Below are positions 1 to 8,834 of a stretch of 64,000 nucleotides of DNA, one piece after another (position 1 is the first letter of the stretch; each line of letters begins with the position of its first letter). Position numbers and translations under genes: made by a program. Under the pieces are notes generated by a model. That model was not told where the DNA came from. It saw only the letters and a program-made list of their open reading frames with translations, and did not search any database. Source of the stretch: Acidobacteriota bacterium (lineage in GTDB: Bacteria; Acidobacteriota; Terriglobia; Terriglobales; Acidobacteriaceae); assembly GCA_021781795.1 (NCBI GenBank), contig JAJXWA010000001.1, positions 62,001-126,000 on the forward strand, read 5' to 3'.

Positions 1-1161
1 GATCCAGTGCGCAGCCAAGAGCCTGCGCTGACGCTCGATTCGGTCGTGCCACCCAACCCCGCGCCCGCCAACCTTCCTGCTACGTTTCAACAGGATGTCC
101 ATGAAGAGGATATGCAGAGTCAGGCGCTGACTGCATTCTTTGGCCGCCCCATTCACTTGCGCGCCTGGGTTGTACTTCCCCCTAAGTATGCTCCGCAGGC
201 GAAGACACGCTATCCCACGGTCTATTGGACGCACGGGTTTGGTGGCAATCTGGAGCGGAGCGAGCGCACAGCCGGCCTTGTGGACAACCTGATGCAGACA
301 GGCAAAATGCCGCCCATGATCTGGGTCTTTCTGGATGAGTCCTGCCCGACCGGGACGCACGAGTTCGCGGACTCGTTGAACAACGGCCCCTGGGGACATG
401 CGCTGACAGCCGAATTTATTCCCTGGCTGGAGCAACGGTATCTCATGGATGCGCGGCCTAGTGGGCGATTTCTTCAGGGCCACTCCTCCGGGGGCTGGGC
501 TACTCTTCAGTTGCAGGTGAACTATCCGCAGATCTTTGGTGGTACCTGGTCCACGTCACCCGACCCGAGCGACTTTCATGATTTCACCGGCGTCGATCTC
601 TATGCTCCTCATGCCAATGCCTATCATCGGCCCGATGGCACGCCGTATCCGCTGGTGCGTGACCATGACAAGGTCCTCGGGACGTTTCAACAATTTGCGG
701 AGACGGAACGGGTGCTGGGCTCCTATGGTGGCCAGCTTGCTTCGTTTGAGTGGGTCTTTTCGCCGCGCGGGGCGGATGGCAGACCCATGCAGATGTTTGA
801 CCGTATCACCGGCGATGTTCACCCAGAGGTCGTCGCATACTGGCGCGATCACTACGATCTTGCCCATGTCGTTACCTCCACGTGGAAAGAACGTGGGCCA
901 CAACTGAAGGGCAAAATTCATGTAATTGTTGGTACTGCGGACACGTTTTATCTCGATGGCGCGGCGCACCGCTTTGAAGCCGTTCTTCAGAGTCTCCAAG
1001 CCGGAGCCAGCTTTACCTACATAGCGAATCGAACCCACTTCGACCTGTACAAGACGCAAGAGGAGTCCGGTAAGCAGGACAACTGGGGGCTTCTTACGCA
1101 GATTTCCATGCAGATGTATGCGGTTGCCCGGCCTGGAAACCATTGGAAATCTGCAGAGTAG
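1..1161 (+). CDS. alpha/beta-hydrolase esterase, 5' truncated
   Basis: The reading frame is open from base 1, so the start lies upstream; the GTG at 7 is only an internal codon. It is an alpha/beta-hydrolase of the enterochelin-esterase/esterase D type (PF00756). What shows this is the nucleophile elbow GHSSGGW (Ser codon at 484-486), preceded by a strand with YPTVYWTHGFGG. A late NRTHFDLYK probably supplies the catalytic His, and GTADTFYLDG before it probably supplies the acid. Such enzymes hydrolyse carboxylic esters. In soil bacteria they often act on acylated sugars or siderophores and are often exported, but the N-terminus that would show a signal peptide is missing. The substrate cannot be deduced. 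A tRNA gene on the opposite strand follows. Confidence 0.8.
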   Translation, partial: DPVRSQEPALTLDSVVPPNPAPANLPATFQQDVHEEDMQSQALTAFFGRPIHLRAWVVLPPKYAPQAKTRYPTVYWTHGFGGNLERSERTAGLVDNLMQTGKMPPMIWVFLDESCPTGTHEFADSLNNGPWGHALTAEFIPWLEQRYLMDARPSGRFLQGHSSGGWATLQLQVNYPQIFGGTWSTSPDPSDFHDFTGVDLYAPHANAYHRPDGTPYPLVRDHDKVLGTFQQFAETERVLGSYGGQLASFEWVFSPRGADGRPMQMFDRITGDVHPEVVAYWRDHYDLAHVVTSTWKERGPQLKGKIHVIVGTADTFYLDGAAHRFEAVLQSLQAGASFTYIANRTHFDLYKTQEESGKQDNWGLLTQISMQMYAVARPGNHWKSAE

Positions 1162-1250
1162 TAAAGGGTGCAGTGGTTGAGAATGCTCAGCGAGAGGAGC
1201 GAGCACGGGAGTTTTGCCAGCGCCGGTTGTGGCTCTGAGCATGCGTCCTA

Positions 1251-1327
1251 TGGTCGGGGCGGAGGGATTCGAACCCCCGACCCTCTGCTCCCAAAGCAGA
1301 TGCGCTACCAGACTGCGCTACGCCCCG
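1251..1327 (-). tRNA. tRNA-Pro (anticodon TGG)
   Basis: On the minus strand a 77-nt cloverleaf folds. The acceptor is CGGGGCG paired with CGCCCCG, followed by A and an encoded CCA. The anticodon stem TCTGC/GCAGA encloses the loop TTTGGGA, giving TGG. The T arm reads GGTTCGAATCC-like. It decodes proline codons and is one of two tRNA-Pro genes in the window. Confidence 0.97.
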
Positions 1328-1376
1328 ACTCATTCCGATTGTATCGCGGATTGTGTGGCATACCCATCGCGCGTCG

Positions 1377-1928
1377 TCAGCGCCAATGGGGAGCAAGCCA
1401 CCAGAGCAAGAACAGGATGGCAACGATGGGAAGCAGGAACACCGCACCGAGTCCAGCCGCCAGAAGCCCGAGAAAGGCCCAGTCCCGCCATGTATGCTTG
1501 CGCGGAGCCTCAAGGTGGCGACGGAGCAGCGCATAGTTTCGCCGGTTTGTCTTCCACGCAATGTCAAATGCATCCCCAAGCAGAGGAACGGACCCCACCA
1601 GAACGCCAATCGCAAGGTTGACGCCCATTCGGACCAGAGCGATGTACGGCAGGCCGCGCATCCATGCCGCCAGCGGAATCACCAGCGAAAGCAACCCTGC
1701 TAGAACGTCTCCCAGGCCGGGAACCAACCCGATGATGCCGTCGAGTCCGAAGCGGATCTGCGTCCCCGGCACGCGAAAGGCCTCATCCAGAAGAATTTCA
1801 AGCCGCTGCAGTGTGCTGTCACGAAAGATCCATGCACCGCGCTCCCAGCGGTTCAACCCGGCCGGCGCATCTACATGTTCTGCGTGCGTGAGCGGCCCGG
1901 CAAGCCGATCTCGTTGCTTCTCAGTCAT
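1377..1928 (-). CDS. DUF4112 membrane protein
   Basis: This protein of about 183 residues belongs to DUF4112, a family of small membrane proteins of unknown function. The family signature is visible in the middle: RFGLDGIIGLVPGLGDVLAG followed by a hydrophobic stretch, then VPLLGDAFDIAWKTNRRN. A second strongly hydrophobic segment near the C-terminus (about residues 150-175) makes the protein a two- to four-pass inner-membrane protein. The ATG at 1928 is preferred over a GTG six bases upstream because GGAG sits about seven bases before the ATG. It stands alone between tRNA-Pro and tRNA-His, and nothing nearby suggests its role. Confidence 0.85.
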   Translation of the reverse strand: MTEKQRDRLAGPLTHAEHVDAPAGLNRWERGAWIFRDSTLQRLEILLDEAFRVPGTQIRFGLDGIIGLVPGLGDVLAGLLSLVIPLAAWMRGLPYIALVRMGVNLAIGVLVGSVPLLGDAFDIAWKTNRRNYALLRRHLEAPRKHTWRDWAFLGLLAAGLGAVFLLPIVAILFLLWWLAPHWR

Positions 1929-1990
1929 CTGCACACTCCGCGCGGCAGGCTTACGCAGCCTCTTTCGATGCTACAATCAAATGAGCAGAT

Positions 1991-2066
1991 GGCGGCTATA
2001 GTTCAGCGGCAGAACGCCTGACTGTGGCTCAGGATGTCGTGGGTTCGATCCCCACTAGCCGCCCCA
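1991..2066 (+). tRNA. tRNA-His (anticodon GTG)
   Basis: The gene starts with the extra G(-1) typical of tRNA-His, paired with C73, followed by an encoded CCA. The anticodon stem CCTGA/TCAGG encloses CTGTGGC, giving GTG. The acceptor is GGCGGCTA-type paired with TAGCCGCC. Confidence 0.97.
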
Positions 2067-2097
2067 TTTCCCCGCTCGATCGCACCACTGAGCCTAC

Positions 2098-3189
2098 GTG
2101 ACCCCTGAATCCCAGGAAAGCCGCACGCTCTATCAGTCTTCCCGCATGCCGCGGCAATGGGTGGATGCGCTTCCTCCCTTCACACCCCATCGAGCGATGC
2201 GCAACGGTCACGTGCAGACCATCATCGGCAACTATTTTCCGCGTCCGCCGTTTCTTCTTTCATCAACTCCGGAGACGGTTCTGGTGGATCCGCGGGATCG
2301 CAGCCGCATCCTATGCCACTGTCACTGGCACATACGTCCCGACCACACGGACGCGCACAACCCAGGCCCCCTAACGGATCAACGGCTCACGGTGATTCTG
2401 GTCCATGGCCTTGAGGGGTCGTCTGCATCGCGTTACATCCTGGGGCTCGCCGCTCGTGCCTGGTCGGCAGGCTTCCATGTCATTCGCATGAACATGCGCA
2501 ACTGCGGCGACACGGATCACCTTACGCCCACGCTGTATAACTCGTCGCTTTCAGGGGATGTTGGCGCGGTGGTCACTCACTTTGCCCGCGAGCGCGGACT
2601 GCAGAGATTCGCGCTGGTCGGGTACTCGATGGGTGGTAATCTCGTGTTAAAACTAGCAGGTGAGTGGGGCAGGCAGGAGTACCTCTGCGCAGTTGCGGCG
2701 GTTTGTCCTGCGATTGATCTTGCGGCCGGTTCCGACGCGCTGCATCTTCCCGTCAATCGTCCGTACGAGTGGCACTTTCTGCGAGGTCTCATGCGCCGCT
2801 ACCGCCGCAAGGTTGCGCTCTATCCGCAAATCTACGACCCGAACATCGGCCCGGTGCGTTCGTTGCGTGAGTTTGATGACAAGATAGTTGCGCGCTACTG
2901 TGGGTATCGCGACGCAGATGATTATTACGATCGCGCTGCAGCTGCGCGCGTCGTCGATCGAATTGCGACGCCGGCCTTCATCCTGCGCGCCATGGACGAT
3001 CCCTTCATCCGCTTCACGCCTGCCACACATGCCGCGCTTGCGGCCAATCCGCATGTTGCGCTGGTGGAAACGCCTCATGGTGGCCACTGTGCTTACCTCT
3101 CCAATTCGCCTGGCGACGACATCCACTGGGCTGAACTCACTGTAACGCGCTACCTCCAGCACATCGACACGGTCCCTGATGGAAGCTGA
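2098..3189 (+). CDS. YheT-type alpha/beta hydrolase
   Basis: This is a 363-residue alpha/beta hydrolase of the YheT/ABHD1-3 family. The N-terminal PHRAMRNGHVQTIIGNYFPR is diagnostic. Next come the oxyanion-region VHGLEGSSASRY and the nucleophile elbow GYSMGGN (Ser177), and a late PHGGHCAY supplies the catalytic His (His330). Family members are esterases or lipases of poorly known physiological substrate and are usually cytoplasmic. The GTG at 2098 is 32 bases after tRNA-His; an ATG at residue 16 is an alternative start and would remove a non-conserved leader. The stop overlaps the start of the next gene by 11 bases, so the two are probably translationally coupled. Confidence 0.88.
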   Translation: MTPESQESRTLYQSSRMPRQWVDALPPFTPHRAMRNGHVQTIIGNYFPRPPFLLSSTPETVLVDPRDRSRILCHCHWHIRPDHTDAHNPGPLTDQRLTVILVHGLEGSSASRYILGLAARAWSAGFHVIRMNMRNCGDTDHLTPTLYNSSLSGDVGAVVTHFARERGLQRFALVGYSMGGNLVLKLAGEWGRQEYLCAVAAVCPAIDLAAGSDALHLPVNRPYEWHFLRGLMRRYRRKVALYPQIYDPNIGPVRSLREFDDKIVARYCGYRDADDYYDRAAAARVVDRIATPAFILRAMDDPFIRFTPATHAALAANPHVALVETPHGGHCAYLSNSPGDDIHWAELTVTRYLQHIDTVPDGS

Positions 3190-3748
3190 CTGGGAGGTTG
3201 AGATTGGCGGAGATGCGCCCATCCTCGACGCGGCGTGGCCGGGATTCGTTGATCTCCGGATGCGTTTCGAGGCTATCGGCGAACTGCCTGAAGTCGCTGC
3301 ATTTCCCCCGCTTGGGGACGCGCTTGAGCGGTTGAACGCTGGCTCATCCCCTGTGTGGACGGCTAAAACTGACTTCTGGCCGCTGACCTCCATTGATCCC
3401 TACGAGTTCGACATGTCAGAAGATGACGATGCGATCGGGTACGCGTGCTATGTCGATGTGCTTGCTGCCGACGCGCATGGATGGTCCTCCGTCGATCAGG
3501 TCGCGGCGTGGTGCAGGTTGCAGTGCACGAATCTGCATCCGATTGCTCTCCGAGCCTGTCGGGTTGACTTTGTGATGCGCGCAGCCGTTTTACCGGGCGG
3601 GCATGCCGGTCTCGGAGTAACGGTCTACGTCAGCGCAGCGGGGCCCGACAATGAAGACGCCCTCCGGCGTCTTGCTGAGGCGCTGGGTGTATGCGCAGAT
3701 ACCATCAGCAGCGTTGGGCACTCTGAGGGTGGTTCGACGCTACAATGA
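3179..3748 (+). CDS. hypothetical protein downstream of yheT
   Basis: This protein of 189 residues is acidic and rich in Trp and Ala, with no signal peptide or membrane segment. I do not recognise a family. The ATG lies inside the last codons of the upstream hydrolase gene (11-base overlap), so it is co-transcribed and likely co-translated. The middle part has SEDDDAIGYACYVDVLAADA and a Cys pair (AWCRLQC). The end is low complexity and runs up to nine bases before tRNA-Arg. Codon use matches that of its neighbour, which supports a real gene. A role linked to the hydrolase is only an inference from the overlap. Confidence 0.7.
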   Translation: MEADWEVEIGGDAPILDAAWPGFVDLRMRFEAIGELPEVAAFPPLGDALERLNAGSSPVWTAKTDFWPLTSIDPYEFDMSEDDDAIGYACYVDVLAADAHGWSSVDQVAAWCRLQCTNLHPIALRACRVDFVMRAAVLPGGHAGLGVTVYVSAAGPDNEDALRRLAEALGVCADTISSVGHSEGGSTLQ

Positions 3749-3756
3749 AGACAGGC

Positions 3757-3833
3757 GGGCGAGTAGCTCAACTGGACAGAGCACCGGCCTTCTAAGCCGG
3801 GGGTTGCAGGTTCGAGCCCTGCCTCGCCTACCA
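3757..3833 (+). tRNA. tRNA-Arg (anticodon TCT)
   Basis: The 77-nt gene has acceptor GGGCGAG paired with CTCGCCT (first pair a G-T wobble), discriminator A and an encoded CCA. The anticodon stem CCGGC/GCCGG encloses CTTCTAA, giving TCT. It reads AGA arginine codons. Confidence 0.96.
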
Positions 3834-3939
3834 GATTTCGTCGCTGGTGTGTGTGCCGGCAAGATGCGTGCCCGACAGCAGGGCAGGGAACTCCGCTGGG
3901 AGTCCTTACTGACGCTTCAACCTGGCCGGATTGGAATTC

Positions 3940-4701
3940 TTATCGGGCCAGCCAGCCCCCATCCACCACCAGCACATGGCCATGCACATAATCGCTGGCC
4001 CGGGATGCCAGAAACACAGCCGCGCCGCCTATGTCGGCGGATGTTCCCCAGCGGCCGGCAGGGATGCGCTCAAGAATCTGCCGCGATCTCTGCTCATCTG
4101 CACGCAACGCAGCTGTATTGTCGGTCTCCATGTATCCGGGGGCAATTGCATTCACGTTCACGCCCTTTGACGCCCACTCATTCGCGAATGCCTTGGTCAG
4201 TTGCCCCACACCGCCTTTCGCTGCGGCATAGCTCGGAACGGTAACTCCACCCTGAAAGGTCAGCAGCGAAGCGATGTTGATGACCTTACCGGATCCGCGC
4301 GCCAGCATATGTCGCCCAGCAGCTTTGGTCATGTGAAAGACGCTGCTCAGATTTGTGGCGATGACGGTGTCCCAGTCTTCTTCTGAATGCTCTGCTGCCG
4401 GAGCGCGGCGAATGGTGCCTGCGTTGTTGATGAGGATATCAATCGTTCCATACTGTGCCATCACTTCGGCAATGAGCGATTCGCAGATCGAAGCCTTGCT
4501 GATGTCTCCGGTCAGAGCTTTGGGGCGTGGACCAGTCATGGAGATTCTCTCGATGATGGCCTCGGGCACGTTGCGAGAGCCATGCAACACCACCTGCGCG
4601 CCGGCGCCGGCCAGTGCAGATGCGATGCCGCTCCCCAGGCCGCGTGATGATCCGGTGACGAGCGCAATCTTTCCAGTCAAATCAAACATGTCATTCTGCA
4701 T
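3940..4701 (-). CDS. kduD: 2-dehydro-3-deoxy-D-gluconate 5-dehydrogenase KduD
   Basis: This is a short-chain dehydrogenase with the KduD pattern. The cofactor motif is TGSSRGLGSG, followed by NNAG, a catalytic Ser in INIAS, and YAAAKGG carrying the YxxxK pair. It also has the KduD-like stretches LRADEQRS and ERIPAGRWG and ends in VDGGWLAR. It interconverts 2,5-diketo-3-deoxygluconate and KDG in the cytoplasm, the last step before the KDG kinase and aldolase in uronate use. From the ATG at 4701 the length is 253 residues, equal to E. coli KduD. An in-frame ATG at 4725 directly abuts the kduI stop but lacks a ribosome binding site. It is co-transcribed with kduI. Confidence 0.93.
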   Translation of the reverse strand: MQNDMFDLTGKIALVTGSSRGLGSGIASALAGAGAQVVLHGSRNVPEAIIERISMTGPRPKALTGDISKASICESLIAEVMAQYGTIDILINNAGTIRRAPAAEHSEEDWDTVIATNLSSVFHMTKAAGRHMLARGSGKVINIASLLTFQGGVTVPSYAAAKGGVGQLTKAFANEWASKGVNVNAIAPGYMETDNTAALRADEQRSRQILERIPAGRWGTSADIGGAAVFLASRASDYVHGHVLVVDGGWLAR

Positions 4702-4725
4702 GATTTTTCCCAGTCTTTCAGGCAT

Positions 4726-5556
4726 TCAGCGAAGATCACTTACGGCAATGCCGTCCATATCCGTGTAAACCTGATTCTCCCCGCCCATGCCCCAGCAGAA
4801 CTTATAATTGCGCGTTCCCACGCCGGCGTGGATCGACCATCCAGGCGAGACCACCGCCTGCTTGTTGGCAAGAACCAAATGCCTCGTCTCATCCGCAGGT
4901 CCCATCAAATGAACGACGCGTTCCTCCGGCATGACATCAAAGTAAAGGTAGACTTCCGAGCGGCGCATGTGCGTGTGCGGCGGCATCGTATTCCACACGC
5001 TTCCTTCCGCAAGCTGCGTGAACCCCATCACCAACTGGCAGCTCTGAACCTGATCCGGCGCAATGATTCGCAAAATCTCGCGCGCATTCGCAGTTTCCTT
5101 CGCTCCCGCCTGCATGCGGGTTGCTCTTTCCTGAGGAATTCGCTGTGTCGGATACGCCGCATGAGCGGGATAGCTCAACAGGTAGAACTCTGCCGGGTTG
5201 CGCGGGTCATCGCTGACAAACTCAACAGGGTTTTCGCCGCGACCGACATACAGAGCCTCGAGCGTTCCGAGTGAATGCCGCTGGTTGCCAACCCGCACCG
5301 AGCCGGGCTTGCCGATATTCAGAACTCCTACTTCACGCCGCTCCGTGAAGAACTCCGCACGAAACGCCTCGGGCGCAGTGAGTGGGATTGGATCCGTCGT
5401 CGGGACCGCGGAGCCGACCACGGTTCGATCCAGATCAATGTAATTGAGACACAACTGGGCCGGTTGAAAGAGGCCATCCACGATGAATGCGTCTCGCAGT
5501 TCATCTGTGCTCATGTTCTTATAGCGGACCGGATCTGGAAGATTAAAGATTCTCAT
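4726..5556 (-). CDS. kduI: 5-keto 4-deoxyuronate isomerase KduI
   Basis: KduI isomerises 5-keto-4-deoxyuronate, the product released from unsaturated galacturonate or glucuronate units, to 2,5-diketo-3-deoxygluconate, the substrate of the next gene product. The cupin metal site is visible as PPHTHMRRSEVYLYF (two His and Glu) with a later SIHAGVGT His. From the ATG at 5556 the protein has 276 residues, close to the E. coli length of 278. This start is chosen because AAGAGAAG precedes it, and because the longer frame adds only non-conserved sequence. The stop is directly followed by the first possible codon of kduD, so the two form one operon. Confidence 0.95.
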   Translation of the reverse strand: MRIFNLPDPVRYKNMSTDELRDAFIVDGLFQPAQLCLNYIDLDRTVVGSAVPTTDPIPLTAPEAFRAEFFTERREVGVLNIGKPGSVRVGNQRHSLGTLEALYVGRGENPVEFVSDDPRNPAEFYLLSYPAHAAYPTQRIPQERATRMQAGAKETANAREILRIIAPDQVQSCQLVMGFTQLAEGSVWNTMPPHTHMRRSEVYLYFDVMPEERVVHLMGPADETRHLVLANKQAVVSPGWSIHAGVGTRNYKFCWGMGGENQVYTDMDGIAVSDLR

Positions 5557-5733
5557 GGTGGTCTTCTCTTGTTGAAAAGGTGAGATGGATGAGCGCTGCA
5601 CATCCATCGGATTTGCATTCATCCTGGCCTGTTAGGTAGTTCGTACCAGCGAAATTGTTTATATAGCGCAGCGGTGAAGGAACCATGGCCGCACTCGCAG
5701 GCAACCCCCGCCGCATTAGTCTCAACCATCGCG

Positions 5734-8484
5734 TCATTGCTCTCTCTCCTGCACAATGCGGACTGGCCCGAAGAGGCCGGACGGGATCGGCTTCAAATGC
5801 TCCATATCCTGCGGCTCGAAGCGCTTGCCATACGCTGCATACAGCGCCGAGTAGTCCCGCCGCGGGTGGCCCGCCATTTCATTGATTGCGGTGTTGTAGA
5901 CGTGGACCTCGATCTGATTCTCTCCCGCGTGTACCAGCCGCGAGATCTCCACCCGATACGGTGGATGCCACAGCGAGCCGGCCCGGCTGCCGTTGACGAA
6001 GATAACCGCGGCCTCGCGAATGGGCGGATCGAGCAGCGCGTGCATCCCGCCTGCGCCGGCCCGCCTGTCATCGACGATCGGCGTCCCATCGCCAAAATCC
6101 AAAACCACGCGCCCGCCTGCGTCTGCAGTCTTGTTCAGCGAGAAGCTGCGCGAGTAGATGGCTTCGCCTGAGAAGAACTGGTGTCCCGGCAGATCGGTCC
6201 ATGAGTGCAGTGAATCCAACGGCGTTGATGCCGAACTCCCGGCGAACCGGATCGTCCACCCTGTGCTGATGTCCAGCGGGGTCGCTGTGCCTTGGATAGT
6301 GCTCGGCGCAGCGAGAGCGGCTGCTCGTGTGATTCCCGCTCCGGGGCGATCAGCAAAGGCAAAGATGCGCGACTCATACGGCGCAAGTTCGACAGGAACT
6401 TCCGCTCCGGCTCGATGAGGTTCAGACAAGAGAATTCCACCGCTGTCAGGATCCAGGACCCGCAGCGTCGCCCGCGCAGTTCTGAAGCGAAGGCTTCCGG
6501 ATACCGGCGTGTTCCCGGTGTTCGCGACAAAGTACACATCCGCATCTGGCAGCGCGCGGTGGAGAAAACCAACACCCGCGAGGTGACCGCCGAAGGCGAT
6601 ATCAGGCGTCCATGCCTCGTGCAGTGCCCGCGGTAGATCGTCGGTTCCTTCCACTGCAACGGCTCTGTGTCCGGGCACATGGAATAGCCGCTCCGTGAGC
6701 GCGGCAATCTTTGGTGTCGAAGGCTGGTCGAGCAGTCCCGGAGCCAACGAGGGCAGTTCTCCCACCGCAATCAGTTTCCCTCCCTTGTTCACATATTGCT
6801 CAAGCTCCGCATACGTCTTCAGCGGAATTCGCGTGGTGGGCGGAAGAACCAGAACCGGATAGGGAATCGAGCCGAGCGTGTCGATGGTCTTTGCATCGAT
6901 GTAGTCCACGTTGTAGCCCGCATCCAGAATGGCGGACATGAGCGCGGGCGAGATGCGCTTCTTCATCTCATCCGTCACGGAAACAAAGCCGGGCGAAAAC
7001 GCCGCCTGCGCGTCATCCTCAGGCAAAAGGATGGCCACATCGTTGGCCGGCTTTCCCTGGCGCAGCAGCCAGCTCACTCGCTGCAGGTAGCGCATCACAT
7101 CCGGCATCACCGGGAACCATGGATTGTGGCTGTTGAACGCTCCGGCAGCATAGAAGACCCAGCCCGGCTCGCCCGCTGCGGGGGGCGAATAGGGATAGCC
7201 GTGACCGACGAACTGATTCACGCCCAGCAGAAACATGCGGTCGGCTTCGGCCTTCATATCCAGGGGCGTCGCGCGAAAGGCAGGCGAGTGCAGCCACGTC
7301 CACGTCTCGGCGGATGTCACCTTTCTCCCGTACAGGTGACTCGCCGAGCTTGCCCAGCGTGTGAACGAGAACTCATTCCACTGCGGGCCTTCCCCTTCGG
7401 GCAGATTGGGAACGGACTCGTCAGCCAGTGTCACTGCGGGTTCTCCGTAGGTCTGCGAACGAAAGCGCGTGTGATGCGCCTCGGCAAAGGCCGTCAGAGG
7501 AGCTAGATAGTTTTCGCGGATTAAATCGGAGAGCGTCTCGCCCCAGTCATGACGCACGGCCTCAGCCTCCGGCGTGCCTCCGCGAAGTAGTTCAGGCAGG
7601 TGCGGAATCAAGTCGTAGCCGCGCCGCCGCGCAAACTCCTCTGGCAGATTCGTGGTCCAGTCCGAGCCGTACACTTCAAGCGAATCGGAGAACACCGAGT
7701 GTGGCGGAGTGTTGCCAAATGCTTCAACGAGCGGCGTCGCAACATGCGCGATATGATCGTCAATCGCGGCGCGGGAAAAGTGATCCAGAACGTATCCTTC
7801 TGCGCCAACCGCGGCGCGCTTGACGGTTTGGAACGTGTGACTGGCAAGGAAGAAGACCACCGTGCTCGGGCCGCTTCTTGCGGACACAGTCCCGGCGGAG
7901 AGATCGACGCGAGTGGCTGTTGCGGGATCAAAGTCCCGGCCTGTGCCTGCAACGATGAAGGCGGCAATCACACGATCTCCCTCCTTCAGCTCAGGCAGTG
8001 CAAAAGAAGTCCCCGTGACGAGCTCGTAAGCCACTCGAAGCTGGCCTGCCGCGTTCGATAAGCTCGTAAATGGCCCGCCATAGGGCCATCCGCTTCCCAG
8101 CGTAATATCCGTCCGCATTCCCAGTGAGTGGGCGGTCGCATTGGCGAAGTGAACATCCTCGAGAAAAGCAGGGGACAGATAGGCATGGTTCACGATGCTG
8201 CGCGATGGGTCGTCAAGGCTCAGTGCGTACACGGGCTGAATCTCCACCCCGCCGATGCCTGCGTTGCGCATCGCGTTGAGCTCCTTCGCCAGCTCCGGTT
8301 TCTCCACCGACGGGCCAAACCACCACCAGCGCATGATGGGGCGCGCATCCGGCGGCGGGCTCTGGAATCCCTTGTACAAATCCTGCGAGCACGCACGACG
8401 CGAGGCGGACATCGCTGCAAATGCAAGAACGCACGCCAGTGCACGTCTCCATCGAAAGGCCTTCGTCCTGCCAGTTGTCTTCAT
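5734..8484 (-). CDS. GH106-like alpha-L-rhamnosidase, secreted
   Basis: This protein of about 916 residues has a signal peptide (basic start, then ALACVLAFAAMSAS) and fits the glycoside hydrolase 106 family, which removes terminal alpha-L-rhamnose from rhamnogalacturonan or plant glycosides. Family-like landmarks are MRWWWFGPSVEKPELAKEL at the start of the barrel, GSGWPYGGPF, and SVFSDSLEVYGSDWT, followed by a long linker and a C-terminal jelly-roll (SLWHPPYRVEISRLVHAGEN). The ATG at 8484 is chosen over an earlier one because it begins the signal peptide and follows GAGAGAAA. kduI starts 177 bases downstream on the same strand, so the enzyme probably feeds the uronate route with oligosaccharides. 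The assignment rests on recognised motifs, not a search. Confidence 0.85.
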   Translation of the reverse strand: MKTTGRTKAFRWRRALACVLAFAAMSASRRACSQDLYKGFQSPPPDARPIMRWWWFGPSVEKPELAKELNAMRNAGIGGVEIQPVYALSLDDPSRSIVNHAYLSPAFLEDVHFANATAHSLGMRTDITLGSGWPYGGPFTSLSNAAGQLRVAYELVTGTSFALPELKEGDRVIAAFIVAGTGRDFDPATATRVDLSAGTVSARSGPSTVVFFLASHTFQTVKRAAVGAEGYVLDHFSRAAIDDHIAHVATPLVEAFGNTPPHSVFSDSLEVYGSDWTTNLPEEFARRRGYDLIPHLPELLRGGTPEAEAVRHDWGETLSDLIRENYLAPLTAFAEAHHTRFRSQTYGEPAVTLADESVPNLPEGEGPQWNEFSFTRWASSASHLYGRKVTSAETWTWLHSPAFRATPLDMKAEADRMFLLGVNQFVGHGYPYSPPAAGEPGWVFYAAGAFNSHNPWFPVMPDVMRYLQRVSWLLRQGKPANDVAILLPEDDAQAAFSPGFVSVTDEMKKRISPALMSAILDAGYNVDYIDAKTIDTLGSIPYPVLVLPPTTRIPLKTYAELEQYVNKGGKLIAVGELPSLAPGLLDQPSTPKIAALTERLFHVPGHRAVAVEGTDDLPRALHEAWTPDIAFGGHLAGVGFLHRALPDADVYFVANTGNTPVSGSLRFRTARATLRVLDPDSGGILLSEPHRAGAEVPVELAPYESRIFAFADRPGAGITRAAALAAPSTIQGTATPLDISTGWTIRFAGSSASTPLDSLHSWTDLPGHQFFSGEAIYSRSFSLNKTADAGGRVVLDFGDGTPIVDDRRAGAGGMHALLDPPIREAAVIFVNGSRAGSLWHPPYRVEISRLVHAGENQIEVHVYNTAINEMAGHPRRDYSALYAAYGKRFEPQDMEHLKPIPSGLFGPVRIVQEREQ

Positions 8485-8834
8485 TGAAGTTTCTCTCATC
8501 CCCACTGTGCACTCCGTTGGTTCCATCCTTGCGGGTTAAAGTACCTCGTGCGTCGGTCGTGGCGCACTCGGGTTGAGCTAGCTCGCCAGATCCTGCATTA
8601 TCTGGCAGGGGATGCGCGGCGAGCCGGTGCATTGGCCGGACGCTTCCGATGCGAAGTTTCCGATCGAATGGCTTCCACATGCTGTTACTGCAAATAGAAA
8701 CTATGTTCTTGATTGAAAACATGCAAGTGCCACATGTGCAAGTGAATACTTAATCAGTCGTCGGCGAAGCACTCGGCGTACCGCATTACGTTAGCTTATT
8801 GAATCGATGGGCGAGTCTTCGCGTTGGCGTTGCA
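8485..8834. other. non-coding gap between rhamnosidase and VOC genes
   Basis: This gap of 350 bases has no convincing gene. The part nearest 8680-8760 is AT-richer than its surroundings and contains two near-identical short words, TGCAAGTGCCAC and TGCAAGTGAAT. Being directly upstream of the rhamnosidase gene, it is the likely place for that gene's promoter, but I see no clear -35/-10 pair. Confidence 0.4.

Noticed and set aside
1251..3833. Genomic island at the tRNA cluster
   Set aside because: Three tRNA genes lie close together, but no integrase, direct repeat of a tRNA end or change in base use is seen.
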